NCBI GenBank assembly: GCA_031178305.1
Contig: JAPSJG010000039.1
Coordinates: 1 to 13,168 of the forward strand
Origin: Sinorhizobium sp.
GTDB lineage: Bacteria; Pseudomonadota; Alphaproteobacteria; Rhizobiales; Rhizobiaceae
Length of the DNA: 13,168 nt
Reading direction: 5' to 3'
Part shown: one piece after another, positions 6,645-13,168 of the stretch
Position numbering within the stretch: the stretch's first letter is position 1
How the letters are laid out: each line of letters starts with the position of its first letter
Notes under the pieces: model-generated
Database searches by the model: none
The model's input: the letters and a program-made list of their open reading frames with translations, nothing else
What the model was told of the DNA's origin: nothing
Made by a program: the position numbers and the translations under genes

Positions 6645-7271
6645 TTTCTGGAAGGCAAGATGGGTTCCCAATCCCACGAGGGTGACGCCGCCGACCCGCT
6701 GAACGAGGCGCTGCGCGTGCGACGAGCGCTTCAGCCTTGATACAACGGCACCTGCGAGCATGACGCAGACAATGTCGGCCGACGTAAACATCAGGTTTAC
6801 GATCGTTCCGAGGACGACAAACTGCGCCCATACGGGAAAAGCCGAAGCAGCGTCGATGAATTGCGGCAGGAAGGCGACGAAGAAGATTGCGGTTTTGGGA
6901 TTGAGGACCTCGACGACGATGCTTTCGAGCAGCGCGCGCCGACCGGACTTGCCGTGCGCCTGCGGGAAAGCGACATGGCCCTGCGTCTTGGCGCGGAAGA
7001 GGGAGATGCCGAGCCAGATCAAATAGGCAGCGCCGGCCAATTTGATGGCCAGATACAGTGTAGGAATGGCGTGAAAGAGGACTGAAAGTCCCGCTGCGGC
7101 GGCGGCGACGTGCACATAACCACCAATATGGATACCGAGCGCCGCCATCAGGCCGGACCAGCGACCACGCGCCATCGTCTGGGCTGCAGCGTAGAGCATG
7201 GCTGGCCCGGGAACATAAGCGAAAACGGCAGTGGTGATCAAAAAGCTGATCAGCAGTCCAGTCGACGGCAT
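6639..7271 (-). CDS. LysE/RhtB-family amino-acid (or metabolite) exporter
   Basis: Inner-membrane efflux protein of 210 residues with about six membrane spans. The family signature after the first span, V-P-G-P-A-M-L-Y then G-R-W-S-G-L-M-A-A-L-G-I-H-I-G-G, is at about 20-51. A loop with basic residues follows G-I-S-L-F-R-A-K, and then comes the conserved N-P-K-T-A-I-F-F-V-A-F-L-P-Q-F. Members export amino acids, homoserine lactones or similar small molecules; the substrate cannot be predicted. The open frame continues upstream for 30 codons, but ATG 7271 has AGAGGA 7-8 nt before it and starts the conserved part, so I prefer it. No LysR/Lrp-type regulator is adjacent. A symmetric element at 7310-7324 may control it. 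Confidence 0.92.
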   Translation of the reverse strand: MPSTGLLISFLITTAVFAYVPGPAMLYAAAQTMARGRWSGLMAALGIHIGGYVHVAAAAAGLSVLFHAIPTLYLAIKLAGAAYLIWLGISLFRAKTQGHVAFPQAHGKSGRRALLESIVVEVLNPKTAIFFVAFLPQFIDAASAFPVWAQFVVLGTIVNLMFTSADIVCVMLAGAVVSRLKRSSHAQRLVQRVGGVTLVGLGTHLAFQKG

Positions 7272-7623
7272 TGCTTTTCCTCTTGCGGTACAGGCAGCGC
7301 GGCGGTCGACTATAACCAGTATAGAAGTGGCGTCGACAAGGAAAAGTTGATCCCTTTTCACCGGACCGCCCGGCGTTCACCCTTGTCCGCGGCTTCGAAA
7401 CCCGCCTTCCGGCTAGATTGCTAGCGAGCGGTTGCATGCAACCTGCCGCCGATTGACATCTGTCCGCCGGACGGTCAGCCTTCACCTGACATATTGGCAG
7501 CGTGGCCCGGACGGCACCCTCACGCGAGCCATCTCGGGGGCATCAACAACACAAGAACGCTTTTCAGTTCACATTTTCGAAGCGCACGCCTGACGAGTGC
7601 GTTGCCGAAGGCAGAGGTGGTGC
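7272..7623. promoter_or_regulatory. Divergent control region between the LysE-type gene and the cyclase-ycaO-tfuA unit
   Basis: This 352-bp non-coding stretch must carry the promoter of the cyclase gene. A perfect 14-bp palindrome, GGTTGCATGCAACC, lies at 7430-7443, about 180 bp before the cyclase ATG, and is a candidate operator. TTGACA occurs at 7453-7458 but has no -10 at the right spacing. GTCCG-C-CGGAC lies at 7462-7472. A GTG-initiated frame from 7502 overlaps the cyclase gene in another frame and has no ribosome site; I do not call it. I find no convincing small precursor-peptide gene here. Confidence 0.4.
7305..7337. promoter_or_regulatory. Symmetric element upstream of the LysE-type gene
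   Basis: CTATA at 7310-7314 and TATAG at 7320-7324 form a perfect inverted repeat around a 5-nt centre. The repeat is flanked by two copies of GTCGAC (7305-7310 and 7332-7337). It lies 39-53 bp upstream of the LysE-type start and, on the minus strand, includes TATACT, a fair -10. It could be a promoter with an overlapping operator. No good -35 was found, so this is tentative. Confidence 0.3.
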
Positions 7624-10600
7624 ATGCTGCGCGAGAGCCGGACCAACACACCACGAAAAGCGGTTAGCCGCGCGAGACGCGCGGGCAGCTCTTCGACGCA
7701 TGCCGGCGAGCGGCGCATCGTCACGGCGCTTTGCTACGATCTTGTCGGATCGACCGATCTCCTGCATCTCATGGATATCGAAGATTACCAGGAATTGATG
7801 GCGACGTTTCAGCGGGCGGCGAAGCAGGCGATCGCCGCTCACTCCGGCGTCATGCAGCACGAAGCGGGCGACGGCGGAGTGGCGCTCTTTCCGATCGGAC
7901 TCGATGCAAGGGATTCGGCTTCGCTTGCCATTCGGGCGGGGCTCGCGATTGTCGATGCATGCAAGCGCGTCGGCCGTGAAGGCGGACGGGACGACTTGCG
8001 CGTTCGCGTCGGCATTGCCACCTCTATCGCGCTTGTACGCGACCAGTGGCAGGACAGCGGAGTGGAGGAGCCGGTCACCGGTGCGGCACTCGCGATGGCC
8101 GCCCGCCTCGAGGCCGTAGCCGATCCTAATAGCGTCCTCGTTTCCGAGGACACGCGCAATCTCGCCGGGCGGTCGCATGCCTTCGTGTTCCAGGGCAGCA
8201 AGGCGCTCAAAGGTTTCGCCGAGCCGGAAAAGGTCTGGCGCGCGCTCGGACACAAGATCGAGGTCGACCGCTTCTACGCCTACGGCAGGGTTGCAGGTCC
8301 ACTGATCAATCGCGAACATGAACTGAAGACCATCGCCCGCGCCTGGGATCGCGTGGTTGCGGGGCATGGGGCCGCTATTCTCATCGAAGGCGACGCGGGT
8401 ATCGGCAAGTCCCGGCTGCTGCGCGAACTGCGCAGGCGCACACGGGACCGGCGAGCGAAGCTGTTTTTCTTTCAGTGCCTGCCGGGCGGGCTGCGCTCGA
8501 CGCTTCATCCTTTGCTGCACAGTTTCCCGGCTGCGATGTCGCAGAGTGGGCAGATCGGCCCCACCGCATTCGCCGTGCAGGCACTTTTCGAACGCAATGG
8601 CATCTTCGATACGGAGGTCACGCGGGTTTTCGCCTATCTCCTTGGCGCGCAGGGGCGGAGCCAGCTCCTTTCGAACGAGAGCCCCAAGGCGATCCGTGAA
8701 AGGGCGCATGGCGCCGTGCGCCGCGCGCTGGCGGCAATCTGCCGCAACGGGCCGGTTGTCGTCGCCGTGGAGGACGTCCACTGGATCGATCCCACCTCGC
8801 AAGACCTGCTTGGCGAGGTCGCGCGGATCATCGATCAATATCCGGTTTTCCTCGTCGTTACATCCCGTCCCGGCGTGCCTTGCGAATGGCTGGCCGCGGC
8901 AAGACCCACGCGTCTGTCTTTGCAGCCGCTCGACCGCGACGAGACGAAAAGGGCGATAGAGGCGAAGTGGCCGCAGCATCGCTTGGCAATGCTTCCCGAC
9001 CTCTTCGAGGTGACGGAACGAATCTCCGGCGGCATTCCCCTTTTTATAGAAGAGATCTGCCAATGGGTTGCGCAGAAGGTCGGCGTCGACAAGAGTTCCC
9101 TTTCGGACAGCATCAAATCGGCCCATCTGTCGGCGTTCGAGGCCATTCTCGATGCCCGGCTGGAACATCTCGGATCGGCGAGGGACGTGGCGCGGGCGGC
9201 GGCCGTTGCCGGTACCCAGGCGACGTTGCCACTGCTTCGCGCACTGCTGCCCGACTTTGGCAAGAAGGCGATCGCAAGTGCAGCCGACATGCTGTGCGAG
9301 ACCGGGTTCCTGACGCACGTAAGAGCACCAGGACGCACAGCCTACGGTTTTCGTCACGTGCTGATCCAGGAGACGATCTATAACGCCCTGCTGCGCAAGC
9401 AGCGACAGGTGCTGCACCGGCGGCTCTATGCCGCCGTCAGACAAAATCGCGGCATGGCGACCTGGGTCGACACGGGCAGGCTGGCAGAGCATGCGGAGCG
9501 GGCGGGGCTCCTGCCGGAGGCGATCGAACTGTTCATCGCGGCCGGTAAGGAAAGCTCAAGCCGGTCGGCGATGATCGAGGCGCGGCAATATCTAGAACAT
9601 GCTCTCGTTCTTTGCGGGCAATTGGGCGAAGGCCGCGCGGTCGAGCCGCTGCAGCTTTCGGCACTGACGGCGCTTGGCCCCATCCTGACCGGACTTGTAG
9701 GACTGAATTCACCGCCTGCGCGCAAGCTTTACGAAGACGGTGTGGAGATCGCCCGCAGGCAGCCGATGGAGGAGCAGTCCAAGTGGTTCCCGATCTACTG
9801 GGGCTGGTGGCTCACCGGTTCGGATTTTCGCGTCATGCATGATCGCGCCCTCGAGGTGCAGTCAATGCTGGCGAAGGCCGACGATCCGGAAATCCGGCTT
9901 CAGGTCAATCATTGCATCTGGGCGATCGATTTCAACCTTGGCCGGCATCGGGAGACGCAGGAGGCGATCCGGGCGGGGCTCTGCCTCTATGACGAAAGAA
10001 GGGCGAAGAACAGCCGAACGGAGTTCGGGGGGCATGATGCGAAGGTCTGCGGCCTTGGCCAGCTGGCGCTGTCCCTGTGGCTGACCGGCCAGACGAAAGC
10101 GTCCGACGCAGCGCTCGCGAGAATGATCGCCTTCGTCGACCGGATCGCACACGCGCCGAGCAAGGCGCATTCGCTCGATACGGAAGCGGTGTCTGCCTTC
10201 TATCGCGACGATTTCGAGCGACTGGCCGATGTCTCGGAACGCATGGCGGATTTCGCCGGAAAGCACGCGATGCAATCCTTGTCCGGCTTGTCTCGTTTGT
10301 TTGGCGGCTGGGCGGAAGCACATCGGGGTGCGCTTCAACACGGGCACGACATTTTCTGTGAAGGGCTGACGCTCCTGAGAAGTCTCGGTGCGGTGGCGGA
10401 CCTGCCGATCTATCTTTACATGCACGCCACCTTGCTGGGGCTAGCCGGCAAGTTCGAAGCGGCGATCGACGTCGCAAACGAGGCGATCGCAAGGGCCGAA
10501 GAGACCGGTCATGCCTATTGGCTGGCGGAACTGCACCGATGTCGCGCCATGCTCCATGCGCGTGCCGGCGTGCGCGGGGGAGCGCTCGCCGCTGACATGC

Positions 10601-10698
10601 GCTCCGCCGTGGAAATCGCCGAAAACCAGGGAGCAAAGGCCCTGCGAAGGCGCGCCAGGCAGTCGATTTGGGAGCTTGGCGTTGCCATCAGGGGCTGA
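7624..10698 (+). CDS. Class III nucleotide cyclase-like / STAND-AAA ATPase / TPR signalling protein
   Basis: The 1024-residue protein has three parts. (a) An N-terminal class III cyclase-like domain (about 29-209) has C-Y-D-L-V-G-S-T with metal-ligand Asp39 and A-G-D-G-G with Asp83. It keeps an Arg in A-M-A-A-R (Arg161), but the Asn expected four residues earlier (N-L-A-A-R in usual family members) is Ala157. (b) An AAA/STAND ATPase follows, with Walker A G-D-A-G-I-G-K-S (256-263) and Walker B V-A-V-E-D-V-H-W-I-D (380-389). (c) A helical C-terminal half (about 615-1020) looks TPR-like, including a stretch near 920-975. This cyclase-ATPase-TPR build is known from large putative signalling regulators. 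ATG 7624 has AGAGG about 6 nt upstream and is preferred to GTG 7597. The gene end overlaps or nearly abuts ycaO, so it probably belongs to the same operon. Ligand and output are unknown; cyclase activity is doubtful. Confidence 0.9.
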   Translation: MLRESRTNTPRKAVSRARRAGSSSTHAGERRIVTALCYDLVGSTDLLHLMDIEDYQELMATFQRAAKQAIAAHSGVMQHEAGDGGVALFPIGLDARDSASLAIRAGLAIVDACKRVGREGGRDDLRVRVGIATSIALVRDQWQDSGVEEPVTGAALAMAARLEAVADPNSVLVSEDTRNLAGRSHAFVFQGSKALKGFAEPEKVWRALGHKIEVDRFYAYGRVAGPLINREHELKTIARAWDRVVAGHGAAILIEGDAGIGKSRLLRELRRRTRDRRAKLFFFQCLPGGLRSTLHPLLHSFPAAMSQSGQIGPTAFAVQALFERNGIFDTEVTRVFAYLLGAQGRSQLLSNESPKAIRERAHGAVRRALAAICRNGPVVVAVEDVHWIDPTSQDLLGEVARIIDQYPVFLVVTSRPGVPCEWLAAARPTRLSLQPLDRDETKRAIEAKWPQHRLAMLPDLFEVTERISGGIPLFIEEICQWVAQKVGVDKSSLSDSIKSAHLSAFEAILDARLEHLGSARDVARAAAVAGTQATLPLLRALLPDFGKKAIASAADMLCETGFLTHVRAPGRTAYGFRHVLIQETIYNALLRKQRQVLHRRLYAAVRQNRGMATWVDTGRLAEHAERAGLLPEAIELFIAAGKESSSRSAMIEARQYLEHALVLCGQLGEGRAVEPLQLSALTALGPILTGLVGLNSPPARKLYEDGVEIARRQPMEEQSKWFPIYWGWWLTGSDFRVMHDRALEVQSMLAKADDPEIRLQVNHCIWAIDFNLGRHRETQEAIRAGLCLYDERRAKNSRTEFGGHDAKVCGLGQLALSLWLTGQTKASDAALARMIAFVDRIAHAPSKAHSLDTEAVSAFYRDDFERLADVSERMADFAGKHAMQSLSGLSRLFGGWAEAHRGALQHGHDIFCEGLTLLRSLGAVADLPIYLYMHATLLGLAGKFEAAIDVANEAIARAEETGHAYWLAELHRCRAMLHARAGVRGGALAADMRSAVEIAENQGAKALRRRARQSIWELGVAIRG

Positions 10699-11893
10699 GA
10701 GACCGGACTGCAACGGAGCCCTTTCCGATCTCCGGGGGGCGATCGTTTCCAGTCTGCACGCACCTCTCGTGCAGGAGCGGAGCACAGAGGAAATGGAGTG
10801 CCGCTTCCTTGGGCTCGTGCCGCTCTGCCGGCGTGCACGGATAACCCGGATCGGCGACCTGACCGGCCTTGACCGCATTGGGCTTCCCGTTGTGCAGGCC
10901 GTTCGGCCCGGCGCTCTCTCCGAGGTGACGGCCCTGGGGCGGGGTATCTCGAAAGCGGAGGCAGCGGTGGGCGCAGTCATGGAAGCGCTCGAGCGCTACT
11001 TTGCGGAGGCGATCCCGGCCGAGCGGACATTTGTCGCGACCGCCGCAGAACTCGGTTTTGCCGACGGAATGTTCGAAAATCTTCTGGCGGGCGGGCGAGG
11101 GGACGGCTGGCGGTCGAAGCGGATACGATGGATCCGGGGCTTCGATGTCGTCAGCGGGTCCGTGCTGCCGGTCCCGCTGGAGCTGGTGCACACATGCTAC
11201 ACCGATCCGCCTCCCGCTGATGACGGCCTGTTCGTGCGAACGACGACTGGCCTTGCCTGCCACTGGGATGGCCGCCGTGCGTTCCTGCATGGATTGTTCG
11301 AGTGCATCGAGCGCGACGCCATCGCCCGAGCTTTCGCGACCCACGGATTCTTCGATCGCAGGCGCATCGCCGCTACCGGTCTTGGCGACGGGGTCCAGCA
11401 CATCCGTTCGGTCGCCGGTCGCTGCGGCGTCTCCTTTGGGCTTTGGCTCGCCCCGTCGCCGGCAGGCATTCCGGTCGTCTGGTGCCAGACGATCGAAACA
11501 GGGGCCGGAGAGCCGATCCTGGCGCTCCCGACCGAAGGCTACGCGGCCGGCTCCAACCTCGCGACGGCGGCTTCTAGCGCCATGCTGGAGGCGCTCGCAG
11601 CACGGGCGGGGGCAATCTCCGGCGCGCGCGACGATCAAACGCGCAGGCACTACAGGAGAAGCCGCGACGCCGTCGTGGCGATGGCTCGCCAGCTCATCAT
11701 CGAGGCGACGCCACCAACCACTGCGGCAGCGGAACCGCGCGCGGTGAGCGACCTTGCATCGCTCATCGACAGGCTCACTTCCGCAGGTTTGGGTCCGATC
11801 CTGGCCGTGCCGGTGGGGAGGGATGATGAAACCGGCGTAGAATGCGTGCGAACCGTCCTTGCCGGCGCCCGTCCATTCTTCGAGTTGCGGTGA
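10682..11893 (+). CDS. ycaO: YcaO-domain protein, TfuA-associated type
   Basis: YcaO enzymes use ATP to activate peptide-backbone amides, making azolines or, with TfuA, thioamides. The protein has 403 residues from TTG 10682. Features seen: T-R-I-G-D-L-T-G-L-D-R-I-G-L-P-V (about 55-70), standard at the N terminus of this family; the ATP-site helix A-V-M-E-A-L-E-R-Y (98-106); F-E-C-I-E-R-D-A (206-213); and M-L-E-A-L-A-A-R, then I-S-G-A-R-D-D-Q-T (301-320), typical of TfuA-linked YcaOs. The start is uncertain. TTG 10682 has GGGAG 7 nt upstream and overlaps the cyclase end by 17 nt. ATG 10793 has AGAGG only 2 nt away and would cut the family's N-terminal segment short. No PxPxP-like C terminus and no E1-like or leader-binding domain is fused. 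TfuA follows directly. The substrate is not visible in the window. Confidence 0.93.
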   Translation: MPSGAERPDCNGALSDLRGAIVSSLHAPLVQERSTEEMECRFLGLVPLCRRARITRIGDLTGLDRIGLPVVQAVRPGALSEVTALGRGISKAEAAVGAVMEALERYFAEAIPAERTFVATAAELGFADGMFENLLAGGRGDGWRSKRIRWIRGFDVVSGSVLPVPLELVHTCYTDPPPADDGLFVRTTTGLACHWDGRRAFLHGLFECIERDAIARAFATHGFFDRRRIAATGLGDGVQHIRSVAGRCGVSFGLWLAPSPAGIPVVWCQTIETGAGEPILALPTEGYAAGSNLATAASSAMLEALAARAGAISGARDDQTRRHYRRSRDAVVAMARQLIIEATPPTTAAAEPRAVSDLASLIDRLTSAGLGPILAVPVGRDDETGVECVRTVLAGARPFFELR

Positions 11894-11901
11894 GAAGCAA
11901 G

Positions 11902-12660
11902 ATGGCGGACACGAAGGTCGATGGTCCGATTCTGGTCTTTCTTGGTCCGACGCTGCGTCTCGCGGAGGCGCAGCTTGCGCTCGACGCCATCTACCTGCAA
12001 CCTGCCGCGCAAGGGGATATCCTGCTCGCCGCGCATGCCTTTCGCCCGCGCGCCATGGTGCTGATCGACGGCCAGTTCGAAGACCGGCCCGCCGTTCGGC
12101 ACAAGGAAATCCTCTGGGCGATGGCGCAGGGAATCGTAATGATCGGCGCCGCCAGCATGGGCGCGCTCAGAGCGGCGGAACTCAACGATTACGGCATGAT
12201 CGGCACCGGCCTGATCTACCGATGGTATCGGCGCTGGAGACTTGCTCCGGACGATGCCGTGGCCGTCCATTCCGGACCGCCGGAGCTCGGCTTTGTCCCG
12301 CTGACCGACTCCCTTGTCGATCTGCAGCGAAGCTTTTCCGCCTTGATGCGCGGCAAATTCATAACGCCTGCCGAGCGCGACGAACTCACGGCAACCGCGC
12401 GAAGCCTCAACTTCCGCGACCGCACCTTAGCGGCCGTGCTGGGCAGGGCAGGTTGGCCGGTTGAGAGGATACATCAGCTTCGCCATGAGATGGTGGGGCA
12501 GAAGCGGCGGGATGCCCTCGCTGCGCTGCGGCTCGCGCCTGAGCTTGCGCAAGAGAAAGCGGTGCGGCCGAATGCCGGATGGGTCGCGACCAATACCTTC
12601 CTCAGGGACCTTGAGGCCGGCGGCATTGACATAAAATTAGTGAACACTTATAAATTGTAG
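11902..12660 (+). CDS. tfuA: TfuA-family protein, partner of YcaO
   Basis: The protein has 252 residues from ATG 11902. TfuA was first known as a gene needed for trifolitoxin production in Rhizobium, and TfuA proteins accompany YcaO in thioamide formation, where they are thought to help deliver sulfur. Core motifs seen: F-L-G-P-T-L (13-18); P-A-A-Q-G-D-I (34-40); L-I-D-G-Q-F-E (54-60); P-A-V-R-H-K-E-I-L-W-A (63-73); I-G-A-A-S-M-G-A-L-R-A-A-E-L (81-94). As I recall, the usual sequence is PAVWHKEIL, so Arg66 replaces a common Trp. The ATG is 8 nt past the ycaO stop, with GAGAAG as ribosome site; GTG 11890, overlapping the ycaO stop, is an alternative. The last codons are strikingly AT-rich and contain a near-consensus promoter (see 12626-12654). 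Confidence 0.93.
   Translation: MADTKVDGPILVFLGPTLRLAEAQLALDAIYLQPAAQGDILLAAHAFRPRAMVLIDGQFEDRPAVRHKEILWAMAQGIVMIGAASMGALRAAELNDYGMIGTGLIYRWYRRWRLAPDDAVAVHSGPPELGFVPLTDSLVDLQRSFSALMRGKFITPAERDELTATARSLNFRDRTLAAVLGRAGWPVERIHQLRHEMVGQKRRDALAALRLAPELAQEKAVRPNAGWVATNTFLRDLEAGGIDIKLVNTYKL
12626..12654 (+). promoter_or_regulatory. Near-consensus sigma-70 promoter inside the 3' end of tfuA
   Basis: TTGACA at 12626-12631 and TATAAA at 12649-12654 are separated by exactly 17 bp. This is a full-match -35 and a 5/6 -10 in otherwise GC-rich DNA. Transcription would begin near 12661, just after the tfuA stop, leaving a leader of about 35 nt before the ATG at 12696. It would drive the downstream gene independently of the cyclase-ycaO-tfuA transcript. 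Confidence 0.65.
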
Positions 12661-12695
12661 CCGCCGGGTTTTCCAATCGAGGGGGCAAAGGTGCG

Positions 12696-13168
12696 ATGCG
12701 CTTGCTTCGTGACGAGGCCCTCAAATCCGGTGCCACGCGTTTAGGTACGCGCTTCTGGATATTCCCCCAACCTCCGTTCATCCCCGGATACGAGCAACCG
12801 GACCGCGTGTGGTTGCCGATCCCCGCGGATGAGATCGGGGCCGGACCGAGCGATGCGACGATGTATGTCGTCGATCCGCTGTTCGACAAACGACCTTATG
12901 GCCTCGATTGGCTGCCGCCGTTCGACGGGGCCGCGCGTCCGCCGGCACAAGCCGGGCCGGACCGACATTTCGACAGCATATCGCCGGAGTCGCGGGAATT
13001 CCTCGCCGTTCATGCCTATGCCTGCGTGCACTTCGTTCTTTCGATCTGGCAAAGCTATCTCGGGCGGCCGGTCCGGTGGTTCTTCGATCAGACGTTTCCC
13101 CGTCTCGAGATCGTCGCCTTGGCGAACTGGGACAATGCGCAGGCGGGCTACGGTTTCCTCGAACTGGG
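12696..13168 (+). CDS. Unknown protein, 3'-truncated by the window edge
   Basis: An open frame begins at ATG 12696 and runs to the right edge without a stop (157 complete codons). AAAGG lies just upstream at close spacing and a G-run at about 12681-12685. The visible protein starts MRLLRDEALKSGATRLG and has no signal peptide. It is rich in aromatic and Pro residues and contains Y-V-V-D-P-L-F-D-K-R-P-Y-G. It then has a helix-like stretch A-V-H-A-Y-A-C-V-H-F-V-L-S-I-W-Q-S-Y-L-G-R, followed by W-D-N-A-Q-A-G-Y-G-F-L-E-L-G at the edge. I do not recognise the family with confidence. Helix-GR-strand followed by a 'NA..GYG.-.-.G' turn loosely resembles the stretch before HExxH in thermolysin-like (gluzincin) peptidases; the zinc motif, if present, lies outside the window. 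It follows tfuA by 35 bp and has its own strong promoter. Confidence 0.7.
   Translation, partial: MRLLRDEALKSGATRLGTRFWIFPQPPFIPGYEQPDRVWLPIPADEIGAGPSDATMYVVDPLFDKRPYGLDWLPPFDGAARPPAQAGPDRHFDSISPESREFLAVHAYACVHFVLSIWQSYLGRPVRWFFDQTFPRLEIVALANWDNAQAGYGFLEL

Noticed and set aside
5564..6658. Minus-strand 364-codon frame opposite the helicase gene
   Set aside because: Antisense shadow: the plus strand encodes all the superfamily 1 helicase motifs, and the minus translation is low-complexity Arg/Leu-rich.
7453..7481. TTGACA at 7453-7458 as the cyclase promoter
   Set aside because: At 16-18 bp spacing there is no acceptable -10 (the sequence reads GC-rich CAGCCT), so the -35 match alone is not enough.
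7502..7798. GTG-initiated 98-codon frame with a Gly/Cys-rich middle, considered as a RiPP precursor
   Set aside because: No ribosome site before GTG 7502; more than half overlaps the cyclase gene in another frame, and the Cys-Cys stretch comes from the cyclase start region.
7564..9492. Long minus-strand open frame (642 codons) antisense to the cyclase-ATPase gene
   Set aside because: It mirrors a high-GC gene in the opposite frame, is Arg/Pro/His-rich with no recognisable domain, and the plus strand has clear cyclase and Walker motifs over the same bases.

Overview
The window reads as a high-GC alphaproteobacterial chromosome or megaplasmid segment, most likely from a rhizobium (Sinorhizobium/Ensifer/Rhizobium type). 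The reasons are the codon use, the close similarity of the gene products to rhizobial families, and a two-hairpin intergenic repeat at about 2032-2195 that resembles the Rhizobium-specific intergenic mosaic elements (RIME). This placement comes from recall and inspection; no database search was possible.

Layout, left to right. (1) 293-2002 (+): a compact nitrile hydratase operon. It holds the alpha subunit with the cobalt-type CTLCSC metal-claw motif, the beta subunit, and a small accessory/activator protein. All three genes overlap end to start. (2) 2032-2195: the RIME-like repeat, lying between convergent genes. (3) 3934-2219 (-): a three-gene unit with overlapping genes. It encodes a small exported protein of the Lipoprotein_15 (COG4315-like) repeat family, an ECF sigma factor, and a single-span anti-sigma factor. 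(4) 5212-4118 (-): an AbrB-duplication membrane protein. (5) 5498-6625 (+): a small RecD-like superfamily 1 helicase. (6) 7271-6639 (-): a LysE/RhtB-family exporter that converges on the helicase gene.

(7) 7624-12660 (+) is the most interesting part. It runs: a 1024-residue protein with a class III nucleotide cyclase domain, a STAND/AAA ATPase domain and TPR-like helices; then a YcaO-family cyclodehydratase/thioamidation-type enzyme; then a TfuA-family protein. YcaO-TfuA pairs are known from trifolitoxin biosynthesis and from peptide-backbone thioamidation (methyl-coenzyme M reductase, thioamide RiPPs). This looks like a peptide- or protein-modification locus with an unusual built-in signalling ATPase. 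The cyclase domain appears to lack the transition-state asparagine (Ala157 in its place), so it may sense nucleotides rather than make cyclic nucleotide. No convincing precursor peptide is visible in the window.

(8) 12696-end (+): an incomplete gene of unknown function that continues past the right edge. It sits just behind a nearly perfect sigma-70 promoter (TTGACA, 17 bp, TATAAA) embedded in the AT-rich 3' end of tfuA. The last residues visible faintly recall the N-terminal lobe of thermolysin-like metallopeptidases. That is a guess, but the next few hundred bases would test it.
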